A stretch of 63,023 nt of DNA from Deltaproteobacteria bacterium (GTDB lineage Bacteria > Myxococcota_A > Polyangia > Polyangiales > Sandaracinaceae): contig JAFLCL010000019.1 in assembly GCA_017303575.1 (NCBI GenBank), forward strand, positions 1-63,023. The letters are read 5' to 3'. The stretch's first letter is position 1. Each line of letters starts with the position of its first letter. This document shows, piece after piece, positions 54,713 to 63,023 of this stretch. The notes under the pieces are model-generated. The model was not told where the DNA came from and ran no database searches. It saw only the letters and a list, made by a program, of their open reading frames with translations. The position numbers and the translations under genes were made by a program.

Positions 54713-56077
54713 ATGCGCCTCGCGTCTCTCTTCGGCCCCGACTTCCACGCGACGCTCGCGGAGGATCCGCAGGCCTTTCGTGAGGCGCTCGAGGAGTTCC
54801 ACGAGGAGGACATCGCCGAGATCGTCGAGGAGCTCCCGATCGAGGACATCGTGGCGCTCTTCCGCGTGCTGCCCGACGACTTCGGCGCGGGCGTGCTCGA
54901 GCGCCTCCCCGAAGATCGCCGCAGCGAGCTCCTCGAGAAGCTCAAGGTCGAAGAGGCCGCGAGCCTGCTCGCGGAGATGCAGCCCGACGATCGCGCCGAC
55001 GCGGTCCAAGATCTCGACGAAGGCCTCAAGGACAAGCTCCTCGCGCAGCTCGACGAGGTCGAGCCCGAGGCCGCACAAGAGGTCCGCGATCTCGCGCGCT
55101 ACGAGGACGGCTCGGTCGGCTCGATCATGACGACGGCCTACGTGGGCCTGCCGCCCGAGACCAAGATCTGGAAGGTCATCGAAGAGGTCCGTCGCCTGAC
55201 GAAGGAGCGTGAGCTCGAGAGCCTCTACTACGTCTACGGCCTCGCGTTCGGCGACAAGCTCGTGGGCGTCGCCTCGCTGCGCGAGCTGATCCTCGCGGAC
55301 CCGAGCCAGGAGCTCGCGGACGTGATGGCGCACAACGTCGTGCGCGTGCTCGACACCGAAGATCGTGAGGCCGCCGCGCGCGCGATCGCGAAGTACGACT
55401 TCCACGCGATGCCCGCCGTCGACCTCCAGGGAAAGATGGTCGGCATGGTCACCGTCGACGACGTCGTCGACGTCGTCATCGACGAGGCCACCGAGGACGC
55501 CCAGAAGATGGGCGCCGTCTCGCCGATCGAAGGTGGCTACTTCCAGACCGCGTTCTTCGACTACTGGAAGAGCCGCGTCACGTGGCTCGTGGTGCTCTTC
55601 CTCGGCGGCTTCCTCACGGCGAACGTGATGCAGTCGTTCGCGGGCGAGATCGAGCGTGTCGTCACGCTCGCCGTGTTCATCCCGCTCATCATCTCGACGG
55701 GCGGCAACGCGGGCTCGCAGAGCGCGACGCTGATCATCCGCGCGCTCTCGCTCCACGAGGTGGAGCCGAGCGACTGGATGCGCGTGCTCGGCCGCGAGCT
55801 GCTCGCGGGCATCACGCTCGGCCTGGTGGTCGGTGTGCTGGGCTTTGCGCGCGCCTACTTCGCGGCCGACACGGATGCGCTCTCGCTCGCGCTCGTGGTG
55901 TCGGTGAGCATCGTCGCCGTCGTGCTCGTGGGCAGCCTCGTGGGCTCGCTCCTGCCGCTCCTGATCCAGCGCGTGGGGCTCGATCCAGCGGTCAGCTCGA
56001 CGCCCTTCATCGCCTCGCTCAGCGATGTCGTGGGCCTGCTCGTCTACCTCGGCATCGCGAGCGCGATGCTGGGTTGA
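54713..56077 (+). CDS. mgtE: Magnesium transporter MgtE
   Basis: 454 residues. The MgtE N-terminal domain (about 25-130) is followed by two CBS domains (130-255, GSIMTTAYVGLPPET and ADVMAHNVVRV) that close the pore at high magnesium, then five membrane helices (about 285-454) with the selectivity motif STGGNAGSQS (328-337). All parts are present and the length is usual. It stands alone on the plus strand. Confidence 0.95.
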   Translation: MRLASLFGPDFHATLAEDPQAFREALEEFHEEDIAEIVEELPIEDIVALFRVLPDDFGAGVLERLPEDRRSELLEKLKVEEAASLLAEMQPDDRADAVQDLDEGLKDKLLAQLDEVEPEAAQEVRDLARYEDGSVGSIMTTAYVGLPPETKIWKVIEEVRRLTKERELESLYYVYGLAFGDKLVGVASLRELILADPSQELADVMAHNVVRVLDTEDREAAARAIAKYDFHAMPAVDLQGKMVGMVTVDDVVDVVIDEATEDAQKMGAVSPIEGGYFQTAFFDYWKSRVTWLVVLFLGGFLTANVMQSFAGEIERVVTLAVFIPLIISTGGNAGSQSATLIIRALSLHEVEPSDWMRVLGRELLAGITLGLVVGVLGFARAYFAADTDALSLALVVSVSIVAVVLVGSLVGSLLPLLIQRVGLDPAVSSTPFIASLSDVVGLLVYLGIASAMLG

Positions 56078-56138
56078 TCGCGGCGCGGCCGCGCAGGCAT
56101 CGCCCGCGCGGACGCACCGATCGATGCGACGTGCCGTG

Positions 56139-56759
56139 TCAGAGCGGATCGAGGGCGGCGGAGAACTCCACGCTGCCCTCGGGCGGGACGTCCCAGCGCA
56201 TCGTCGTCAGCCCGAAGCCCGCCTCGCGGTAGGCCTCCCTGGCCGCGTCGAAGAACGCCGCGAGCTCCACGTCGACGGGCAGGTCCTCCGGCTTCTGACC
56301 GGGCACACGACGGATCAGCCGCTGACGATCGCGATCCTGCACGAGCGTCAGGCGCTCCCAGCCACGCGGAGAGCTCGCGCTGCTCGAGCGCAGCGCAGTC
56401 GCGACCTTCCCGTCCACCGGCGCGCGACGATCGACCGCCGCATCGTGCGCGGCCTTCGTGAGCGGGAACGTGTTGACCGTCCACGCGGACTTCTTGCTCG
56501 CGCGCTCGGCGCGCACCGAGAGCTGATGGAGCGGCGTGCCCTCCGCCTCGTAGGCCGCGAAGATCGTCGTGTACGCGGCCTTGGTCTTGGCGTCGTCCGT
56601 CTCGACCGGAGGCTTGGCGGCCGCGAAGAAGCGCCCACCGTGGAACGCGCCGGGCTCCACACGTCCGTGCACGGCGACGGATACGTGTGGCGTCTTGGAC
56701 GCCTTGAGGATGGCGCTGATCGACGCGCGGAACTCGTCGATGCTCGTTTCGATCGTCAT
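56139..56759 (-). CDS. Hypothetical protein downstream of the Rhs locus
   Basis: 206 residues. Start ATG overlaps the upstream stop (ATGA). The protein is soluble with mixed alpha/beta content (SVAVHGRVEPGAFHGGRFF). No family recognised. It is the last of four co-directional genes after the Rhs toxin gene and may be an immunity or accessory gene; this is based on position only. Confidence 0.6.
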   Translation of the reverse strand: MTIETSIDEFRASISAILKASKTPHVSVAVHGRVEPGAFHGGRFFAAAKPPVETDDAKTKAAYTTIFAAYEAEGTPLHQLSVRAERASKKSAWTVNTFPLTKAAHDAAVDRRAPVDGKVATALRSSSASSPRGWERLTLVQDRDRQRLIRRVPGQKPEDLPVDVELAAFFDAAREAYREAGFGLTTMRWDVPPEGSVEFSAALDPL

Positions 56760-57274
56760 GCGGCGCAGAGTGAGGGAGTCGTGAACGAGAAAGCAACCAC
56801 GCGTTGAGCCGCGCCGTCGATCTGTTCAGGCCCCCGTGGGTGACGGCCGCCCGAACGCCGGCCAGCCGCCCTGCCTCGATCGATGCCCAGCACGGCGATG
56901 CCGGACGCGTGGTACGGGCAGCGCAGGCGCCGGCGTAGCCCTCCTCCGAGTGCTTGATGCTTCGCAGCAAGTCCGTCGCGGGTCACCACGCCATACAGCA
57001 GGAGCGGCTTTCCTTCGCGGTCATGGAACGAGGTGAGCTGTCCGGATCGGTCCCAGAGGACGCGCTTCAGGATCGTCTTCTTTCCAGCGACGAACTTCCA
57101 AGCCTCCTCCAGGCACCGCTCCACGGATTGCCAGTCTGCACCATCCACGAAGCCCTTGTAGAGAGGTAGGAGACGCTCCGAGATGGCAGCACAGAGCGCG
57201 ACACGAGCCTTCGCGGACACCTCTGTCATCTCGCGCTCGACCGCCGGGTCGACCGCATTCAGGTCCAATCTCAT
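56756..57274 (-). CDS. Hypothetical protein, possibly frameshifted at the 3' end
   Basis: 172 residues. The first ~105 look like a normal folded domain (RLLPLYKGFVDGADWQSVER, LLLYGVVTRDGL). The last ~65 are Arg/Gly-rich and shadow-like, so a frameshift may have changed the C-terminus. However, its TGA overlaps the next ATG (ATGA) as expected for an intact operon gene. No family recognised. Confidence 0.5.
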   Translation of the reverse strand: MRLDLNAVDPAVEREMTEVSAKARVALCAAISERLLPLYKGFVDGADWQSVERCLEEAWKFVAGKKTILKRVLWDRSGQLTSFHDREGKPLLLYGVVTRDGLAAKHQALGGGLRRRLRCPYHASGIAVLGIDRGRAAGRRSGGRHPRGPEQIDGAAQRVVAFSFTTPSLCAA

Positions 57275-57355
57275 CGCTCACCCTCCTCGAGGACTTGATG
57301 GTTCATCCGTCGTGGACCTGGCAAGTCGATGTGGCAGCGAGAGATCCGCCCGAGG

Positions 57356-58099
57356 TCACGCGCGCGTCGGGAGTGGATTCGCGAACGATGGCCAGCGTGG
57401 TCCGCGGCCGAGTTGGACGCCGTTCCAGGTCCGCACGAGGCCGGCGGTCACGAGCGTCGTGCGAAGGCGCTTCATGCCTTCTTCGACGCGCGCGGGCGAC
57501 TCGGCCCACGGTCTCGGGACAGCGTCGAGGCAGAGCATCCGAGGCGACAACGAGACTGCCTCCAGCGTCGAGCCGGCGGCGAGCTCGGCGGCGAGGAACG
57601 TTCGAGGGAACACGTCGTCGAGGCCGTACTGAGCCACGACCTCGTCATGAATGCCCGACGCGCCAGCCTGGCTCTTCGGATCACCGTCCCAGTCCGCGAG
57701 CTGGATGCCTCCGTAGAGAGCGTCGAGCGTGACCACGAGTCGATCGCAGACCGAGAAAAAGCTCGCCAACGTGCTCGGCGTCGCGTCGGGGAGGAGGGCG
57801 AGCTGAAACGTGCCTCCGGCTGGGCGGGGCGTCAGGACCCAGCGAAGGAGGTAGTGAGGGGGCTCGGTCATGCGACGCACCACGAGCTCTTCCTCGCGCC
57901 CGTCCGCGTCGCGATCGATCGGAAGCCAGCTCAGGAGATCGGCCTCCGAGAAGGGCCGCCTCTGCTGGATGCTCGGACCCCAGTGTGACGGCTGCCACCC
58001 CGGCTCCTCGCTCAGGATCGCGAGGACGGAGCGGACCGCCTCGTGGGACCGCGCTCGAAGGCGCGGCATCACCGTCAGCTGGGCGCGTCGCCAGGTCAT
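57356..58099 (-). CDS. Candidate immunity-locus protein (247 residues)
   Basis: Start ATG overlaps the stop of the first gene after rhs (ATGA). Soluble, with LLRWVLTPRPAGGTFQLALL and VCDRLVVTLDALYGGIQLAD. The general layout recalls immunity proteins of polymorphic toxin loci (possibly Imm52-like), but I cannot confirm a family. Position and coupling favour an immunity role. Confidence 0.6.
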   Translation of the reverse strand: MTWRRAQLTVMPRLRARSHEAVRSVLAILSEEPGWQPSHWGPSIQQRRPFSEADLLSWLPIDRDADGREEELVVRRMTEPPHYLLRWVLTPRPAGGTFQLALLPDATPSTLASFFSVCDRLVVTLDALYGGIQLADWDGDPKSQAGASGIHDEVVAQYGLDDVFPRTFLAAELAAGSTLEAVSLSPRMLCLDAVPRPWAESPARVEEGMKRLRTTLVTAGLVRTWNGVQLGRGPRWPSFANPLPTRA

Positions 58100-58494
58100 G
58101 CGTAGAAACAGACGCTCTTGGCGCGTCCGGCCTTGTCGAAGTTGACGGCGAGGCTGTGCCCGCCGCGGTGGTAGACCGCCATCGAGGGCTTCGCGGTCGC
58201 AGGCTCTCCGAGGGCGACCTTCACCGAGGCGAGATCACCGTCGAAGGCCAGGCCAGCGGGGAGGGCGCCAGCGAACTGCTTGTATCCGTCGGTGCCATTC
58301 CGGTGGAGCTGGATCATCGACACCAGCCCAGAGCTCTTCTCGACGCCCACGAGGACGCCCGCGTCGAGGTGCTCGTAGAACGTGCGCGCGTCGTCGATCT
58401 CGTCGTCGACGTTCGCCTTGCCGAGCTGGCCACGAAAGGCTGCCACGTCGGCGTCCTGGAAATGCTTCCCGATCAGTGCACCATGATCCGTCAT
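58096..58494 (-). CDS. Probable immunity protein of the Rhs toxin
   Basis: 132 residues, the first gene after the toxin gene (60 bp) on the same strand, with a strong GAAGGAG Shine-Dalgarno. Small, soluble and acidic (DADVAAF, NVDDEIDDARTFYEHLD). Immunity genes typically sit exactly here, directly after the toxin-encoding end. The family is not recognised, so assignment rests on position, size and coupling to the next gene. Confidence 0.62.
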   Translation of the reverse strand: MTDHGALIGKHFQDADVAAFRGQLGKANVDDEIDDARTFYEHLDAGVLVGVEKSSGLVSMIQLHRNGTDGYKQFAGALPAGLAFDGDLASVKVALGEPATAKPSMAVYHRGGHSLAVNFDKAGRAKSVCFYA

Positions 58495-58533
58495 CCGAGG
58501 CTCCTTCGATTCTCTCTCTCGTTCGTCCGCGCC

Positions 58534-58568
58534 GTCTCAGTCGTCGTCGCTGTCTCAGTCGTCGTCGC
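58534..58568. repeat. 18-bp tandem duplication across the rhs stop codon
   Basis: GTCTCAGTCGTCGTCGC at 58534-58550 is repeated exactly at 58552-58568. On the minus strand each copy reads GACGACGACTGA, so the end of the rhs gene, including its stop, has been duplicated. The functional stop is at 58555-58557. Confidence 0.85.
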
Positions 58569-61500
58569 CGCCCCACAGGGAGCTCGGCAAGGGTCGATCA
58601 TAGACGCCCGCAGACTCGTTTCGATCATGGAGTCGGCCCAGGGCGGCGTCGACGGTCGCTGGGTCATGACCTTCGTTGATCAGGTTCTGACGCGCCACGG
58701 TGGTATCGGCTTGCGCAGCGGTGCGGAGGTTGCCTGCGTCGGTGGTGCGCTGCGCTTCGGTGTTTCGTCCACGGAACGTCCGACTCCCGGCGTGCGCGTC
58801 GTCGGACATCGCGATCGTGTTGAGGTTGTTCTTGAGGACCCGCGCCTGCGCCGGAGTCAAGGGCGGCTCGCCGCGCGCCGCACGATCGGAGTTGACCGCG
58901 TCTCGAACGGCAGCGAACGAAGGGATGTGATCGTGCTGGATCGCATCGCCCACGACGGCACGCGCGTTGAGGCCGTCGTAGGTGTCCACATCCAACGGTC
59001 GAACGGGCCCCTCGGCTCCATCGACGTCGGCGGCGGTCTTCGTGGTGGTTGCGCCACTGTCGGTCGCGGGATGCGCCAAGCCCAGGACGTCGACGTCCGT
59101 CAGCGGATTCGTCGGGTAGCCATACAGGTTCGTCGGGCTGCCCTCGTAGCCCAGAGGGTCAGTCTGTAGATAACGGCCCAGCGCTGGGTCGTAGTAGCGG
59201 TAGCGGTTGTAGTGGAGCGCCGTCTCGGGATCGAAGTAGTGGCCGGGCCAGCGGAGGTTGTACTCGAGCTGCGACGACGGGTGGATCTCGATGAAGCCAT
59301 AGGGATCCACGCGGCTCGCCCACCAGACCAATTGACCCTTGGCGTCCTCGATCTGGAGAGGCTGGCCGACGGGGTCGGTGAACACCGTGTAGTGCTTGCC
59401 GCTCTCCGGCGCGGCGTCCGCGCTCGCGTAGTCCGTGAACGCCAGCGGGATCAGCGCGCCGTCGCCCGCGTACTCGTACACGCGCACTGCCCCATTGGGC
59501 ATCACCTCGGCCGCGAGGCGATCGCCGTCCCAGTAGAACTGACGTCGATAGCCGCCGCGGCGCACCTCCGTGCGGCGGCCCAGCGCGTCGTACGTGTACT
59601 GCCACGCAGGCTCGAGCTCCGTGCCGTCCGGCCCGCGCGTCTCGAGGCGTACGAGCATGTCGAAGCTGTCGTAGACGTAGTGCGTCGCTCTGCCCGTGCG
59701 ACGATCCTGCCGTGTGCTCAGCTGGTCGCGGTGGTCGTAGGAAAAGACCTCCGTGTCGCTCGCGACGAGGCGATTGCCGCTCGTCACCTCGAGGCGCGTC
59801 AGCGACTGACGACCGGGTGCGGGCTTGGAGAGCACGTTGTCCGCCAGATCGAGCTCGTAGAAGAGCTCTTGTCCCTCCGGCGTGCGCTCGGAGATCAAGC
59901 GGTGTGCTGCGTCGGTGCGATAGACGGTCGTGCCGCGGAGGCTGTCCAGCACGCGGACGAGATCTCCCTCGGCCGTCCACTCGTAGCGAACGCTCCAGCC
60001 CTGGAGCGCGCCGTCACTGGCACGCTTCCATGCCAGGCGTCCTTCGAGGCGGCCTTGGTCGTCGTATTGAGACAGCTCCCACGTGCCATTGGCGCACTGT
60101 CGCGCGACGAGGCCGTGCTCGTCGAAGCGCAGCGTGCTCTTGCTCCCGCTCGGGCCGACGAGGACCTCGGTGCCCGCGCTGCCGCCGTCGCTCGAGGTGT
60201 GGAAGCGGCCGAGCACGCGTGAACGTCGACCGCCGTCGCCGTAGAGGCGGTGCTCGACGCCGACGCCGTCGCGCACGTCCGAGAGGCGCCGGCCCGAGCC
60301 GTCGTGCCGGAGCTGCACGTCGTGTCGCTCCGTCGAGGCCTCGACGATGCGTCCGCGCGCGTCGTAGCGATAGCGATGCTCGCCGCCGCTCGCGAGCTTG
60401 CGCGTGGCGACGAAGTGACTCTCGGGATCGATCTCGTTCTCGAAGAGGATCGCCCCGTGCGAGTCCTTCTTCGCGACGAGATGATCGCCGCCGTCGAACA
60501 CGTACTCCTCGCGCACCTTGCCCATGCGCGAGACACGCACGAGGCGCTCCTTCAAGTCGTAGTCGTAGCGCGAGACGTTGTCGTTCGGGTCGATCACCGC
60601 GGTGATCTGCTCGAGCTTCGAGTAGCGGTACGCGAGGCGCGCGCCGACTGCGCTGCGCCTCTCGCCCACGAGGTTCCACGACGTGGTGCGCTGTTCGAGC
60701 TGTCGGCCATCGCGGTCGGTCTCGCCGATCACGTTGCCCGTCGCGTCGTACTGCCACGCACGACGGCGTCCCGCGGAGTCCGTCTCGCCGATCACGCGGC
60801 CGAGCGCGTCTCTCTCCACGCGAGGCTCGGGCAAGAGCGGCACGCCCGGCGCTGTCGCGCGGAAGGTGGCCTGTGCGAGCGAGGCGACCTCGGGCGGCAC
60901 CATGCCGAGGAGCGAGCCCATCGCGCCCAGCGCCGCGCGGGGCGAGCTGCCGACGAGCCCATCGAACACGCGGGCGAGCGGCGTGGCGGGGAGGTCTCGC
61001 GCGAACGGATTGCCGAGGTTCGGCGCCTCGAGCTCGGTGGGATACACGTAGCCGAAGCGGTCCATGCGGCCGACGTTCGCGCCGTTCGCATCATAGAGAT
61101 TGCGTACGACTCGACCGCCCGAGTCGATGACCTCGACGACCTTGCCCTCGTCGTCGCGCTTGCGGACGGTCTTTCCGCCGTACGGATCGACGAGCGTGTG
61201 CAGGAATCCGTCGTCGTCGTAGAGGAACTCCCACGTGGCGTTCTCGCCCTCGGTGTAGACGGTCTTCTTCTTCTCGGGGAAGTACTTGACCTCTGCCCAC
61301 CACAAGCCGTCTTCGCCCGACGCCCACACACAACGGCTCTGTGCGTCGTACTTGAACGTGTAGCTGTAGCCGCGCGGATCGGTCTGCTTGACGAGGCGGT
61401 GGAACCAGTCGAGCTCGTACTTCCACTTGCCGCCCAACGCATCACGGGCGTCGGTGAGGTCGCCCGCGCGAGAGTAGGCGTACGCGGCGCGCAAGAGGGG

Positions 61501-63023
61501 CTGTGGCGCGCTCGAGGCGGGCGCGCCGAAGGCCACGAACGGCATCTCGTAGAGGTCCGTGATCCGATCGTCACGGTCGTAGCGCAGCTCGTACCGAGTC
61601 TCCTTCCGCGGCTCCCACTGCCACTCCGTGAACGTCACCAGACGTCCCTTCTCGTCGTAGCCGAGCTCGAGCTCCCGCTCCTTCGTGATCAGCTTCTTCA
61701 GCGGGAACGAGCCGTCGTACTCGCCGCCCGAGAACTCCATGACGGGCTCGTCGCGGTACGCGATCTGGTAGCGGCCGCGGCGCAGGCGCGTGAGCACGTA
61801 GCCATTGCTCTTGCTGACGTCACTGCCCTTCTCGAAGCGCGGGAAGCGGAACTCCTGCCCATCCCAGTCCGTGTAGATGGCTTTGTGCAGCCGCACGCGG
61901 AGCGAGCGCTGGTAGTAGTGTCGATTGCCGTATCCCACGGGGCCGTTCAGGCGCTGTCGTGCAGAGCTGTAGTGGCGCTCCCAGCGGAACATCCCATCGG
62001 AGACGAAGTCGACGTAGCTGTCGAAGTTCTCGCCCGTGATGAGGTAGATGGGGTGCGTGCCGTCGCAGGTGTGCGCGTTGCCGCGCCGGGAATTGCGGAA
62101 GTTCCGTGCTGCGCGCGCGACGGACTGCAGCATCCGCATGAGGCCTTGAACGGCCATCTCGCCCACGGGCGGACAGGGGAATCCGCCGATCAGGATGTTC
62201 GGCACAGGCGGGCCCATCAAGACGCCCATGCCCGGCGGAAGGCCGGGATCTTTGCCGGCCAGCATCTTCAGCGCGAGCACCGCGGCATCGGCAGCGGCCT
62301 GCGCGCCTGCCCACGCATTGCCAGTCGCAACCGCGCCTGCTGCACCTGCGGCCACACCGGCGGCGCCCATCGCCGCAGCCACGGCGCCCATCGAGGTGGG
62401 ATTGCAGTGCTTGGTCATGTCGAGGATGCGCGCCGCGCGCGATCCTCCGATGAAGACGTTGCTCGATCCCGTGTAGACCTCGAACGGAGGTGCGAGCGAT
62501 CCACACGTGACGGCGAGGCCGATGTCGCCCGCGCGCGCGGCGGGAAGGCCTGAGAGGAGAACAGTCACCGACCCTGCACCGACCAACATGCCCAGAGACG
62601 GCAGTGGCACCGGGGGCGCAGGAGGGATGAACGAAGGTGGATGCGTGTGTGTGTGCGGCGGCGCGACGTGCATGCCGAGCAGCGTCACTGCGGGCATCGA
62701 AGGGAACATCGCGGCGATGGGCGCAGTCAGCGCGGCAAAGGCCGTGTCGATGATCTGTTGAGGCGCGCCGATCACGCCCATCACGCCGCCCAGGCCCGCG
62801 GCCACCCAGCCTGCTGCGCCCTGTTCGGCGGGCGGAGCGCTCATGAACGGCGCGGCCGTCGCGTTGATGACGTCGACGACGCAGTTGACGCCGGGGCTGC
62901 CGGTCGGTGCGATCAGCGGTGCAGCGGGTGCAGCGGGTGCGCTTGCGGGACGTCCGCCCGTGCCGGATGTCGAGCCTGATCCCGCCGCGCTCGCGCCAGC
63001 GCCGGTCCCGCCCGCGGGCGCAC
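58555..63023 (-). CDS. PAAR/Rhs polymorphic toxin, 5' end beyond the right edge
   Basis: The frame is open from the right edge (GSPGVNCVVDVINATAAPFM upstream of the first ATG at 62844), so the start is not in the window; 1489 codons are visible. Past the hydrophobic part, PAAR-like segments (TGSSNVFIGGSRAARILDMT, PNILIGGFPCPPV) precede many YD/Rhs repeats and the Rhs core end GRYLQTDPLGYEG with DVDVLGL. The last 173 residues (58558-59076) are the toxin tip with QHDHIPSFAAV, NNLNTI and SRTFRGRN, a pattern of His-centred nuclease toxins. It is probably delivered by a type VI system or outer-membrane exchange; no T6SS gene is in the window. Confidence 0.88.
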   Translation of the reverse strand, partial: APAGGTGAGASAAGSGSTSGTGGRPASAPAAPAAPLIAPTGSPGVNCVVDVINATAAPFMSAPPAEQGAAGWVAAGLGGVMGVIGAPQQIIDTAFAALTAPIAAMFPSMPAVTLLGMHVAPPHTHTHPPSFIPPAPPVPLPSLGMLVGAGSVTVLLSGLPAARAGDIGLAVTCGSLAPPFEVYTGSSNVFIGGSRAARILDMTKHCNPTSMGAVAAAMGAAGVAAGAAGAVATGNAWAGAQAAADAAVLALKMLAGKDPGLPPGMGVLMGPPVPNILIGGFPCPPVGEMAVQGLMRMLQSVARAARNFRNSRRGNAHTCDGTHPIYLITGENFDSYVDFVSDGMFRWERHYSSARQRLNGPVGYGNRHYYQRSLRVRLHKAIYTDWDGQEFRFPRFEKGSDVSKSNGYVLTRLRRGRYQIAYRDEPVMEFSGGEYDGSFPLKKLITKERELELGYDEKGRLVTFTEWQWEPRKETRYELRYDRDDRITDLYEMPFVAFGAPASSAPQPLLRAAYAYSRAGDLTDARDALGGKWKYELDWFHRLVKQTDPRGYSYTFKYDAQSRCVWASGEDGLWWAEVKYFPEKKKTVYTEGENATWEFLYDDDGFLHTLVDPYGGKTVRKRDDEGKVVEVIDSGGRVVRNLYDANGANVGRMDRFGYVYPTELEAPNLGNPFARDLPATPLARVFDGLVGSSPRAALGAMGSLLGMVPPEVASLAQATFRATAPGVPLLPEPRVERDALGRVIGETDSAGRRRAWQYDATGNVIGETDRDGRQLEQRTTSWNLVGERRSAVGARLAYRYSKLEQITAVIDPNDNVSRYDYDLKERLVRVSRMGKVREEYVFDGGDHLVAKKDSHGAILFENEIDPESHFVATRKLASGGEHRYRYDARGRIVEASTERHDVQLRHDGSGRRLSDVRDGVGVEHRLYGDGGRRSRVLGRFHTSSDGGSAGTEVLVGPSGSKSTLRFDEHGLVARQCANGTWELSQYDDQGRLEGRLAWKRASDGALQGWSVRYEWTAEGDLVRVLDSLRGTTVYRTDAAHRLISERTPEGQELFYELDLADNVLSKPAPGRQSLTRLEVTSGNRLVASDTEVFSYDHRDQLSTRQDRRTGRATHYVYDSFDMLVRLETRGPDGTELEPAWQYTYDALGRRTEVRRGGYRRQFYWDGDRLAAEVMPNGAVRVYEYAGDGALIPLAFTDYASADAAPESGKHYTVFTDPVGQPLQIEDAKGQLVWWASRVDPYGFIEIHPSSQLEYNLRWPGHYFDPETALHYNRYRYYDPALGRYLQTDPLGYEGSPTNLYGYPTNPLTDVDVLGLAHPATDSGATTTKTAADVDGAEGPVRPLDVDTYDGLNARAVVGDAIQHDHIPSFAAVRDAVNSDRAARGEPPLTPAQARVLKNNLNTIAMSDDAHAGSRTFRGRNTEAQRTTDAGNLRTAAQADTTVARQNLINEGHDPATVDAALGRLHDRNESAGVYDRPLPSSLWGGDDD

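Overview
The window is almost entirely one chromosome segment of a very GC-rich delta-type bacterium, most likely a Myxococcota member of the Sandaracinus / Polyangia kind. I infer this from the strong G/C bias at third codon positions, MopE-like lipoproteins with DxDxDG and CNxxDDDCD motifs, lipoproteins with long Asp-Ala linkers after the lipobox, a TonB/AgmX-like lipoprotein, PEGA/TPR proteins, and core genes of matching composition (bamD, rsgA, mrp, smc, ssb, mgtE). The first ~870 bases are different. They are AT-richer and carry the end of purN, a stand-alone purH cyclohydrolase domain and the start of guaB, which is a purine operon from another organism. The join runs in frame from an SseB-like gene into the purN tail, so the left end is most likely an assembly chimera.

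Layout. 1-870: foreign purN-purH-guaB fragment. 0.87-4.6 kb: SseB-like gene and a CpxP/CpxR/CpxA-like envelope-stress operon (minus strand). 4.7-10.5 kb: bamD, a small protein, a large GT39/ArnT-like glycosyltransferase and rsgA. 10.5-13.3 kb: a pirin/NmrA pair divergent from a LysR regulator, with a candidate operator between them. 13.3-17.8 kb: a minus-strand run of two lipoproteins, two hot-dog-fold proteins and a membrane protein. 17.9-27.5 kb: mrp, MopE-like and Cys-rich lipoproteins, a sulfurtransferase, an AraC regulator, and ohr with ohrR.

27.5-40.4 kb is the accessory heart of the window. A two-gene minus-strand operon with clearly lower GC encodes a 1606-residue protein and a 274-residue HNH protein. 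The large protein has a NACHT NTPase at the N-terminus and a PtuA-like ABC/SMC-type ATPase at the C-terminus. The HNH protein resembles PtuB, and its GTG start overlaps the ATPase stop. It reads as a Septu-type defence system whose ATPase has gained a NACHT switch and a long helical middle region; this is my best candidate for an undescribed system. Next to it are a 42-bp minisatellite, three tandem paralogues of unknown function that end in a shared Pro-Phe tail and are coupled to a HerA-like ATPase, and an Mrr-type nuclease in a second lower-GC patch.

40.8-56 kb returns to the core chromosome: smc, membrane proteins, an epimerase, ssb, a CcmI-like/CarboxypepD-like pair, envelope lipoproteins and mgtE. 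56.1-63.0 kb is a polymorphic-toxin locus. A PAAR/Rhs protein, whose start lies beyond the right edge, ends in a putative DHIPS-type nuclease toxin and is followed by four small genes, overlapping in pairs, that include the likely immunity gene. I saw no rRNA, tRNA, CRISPR array or insertion sequence.
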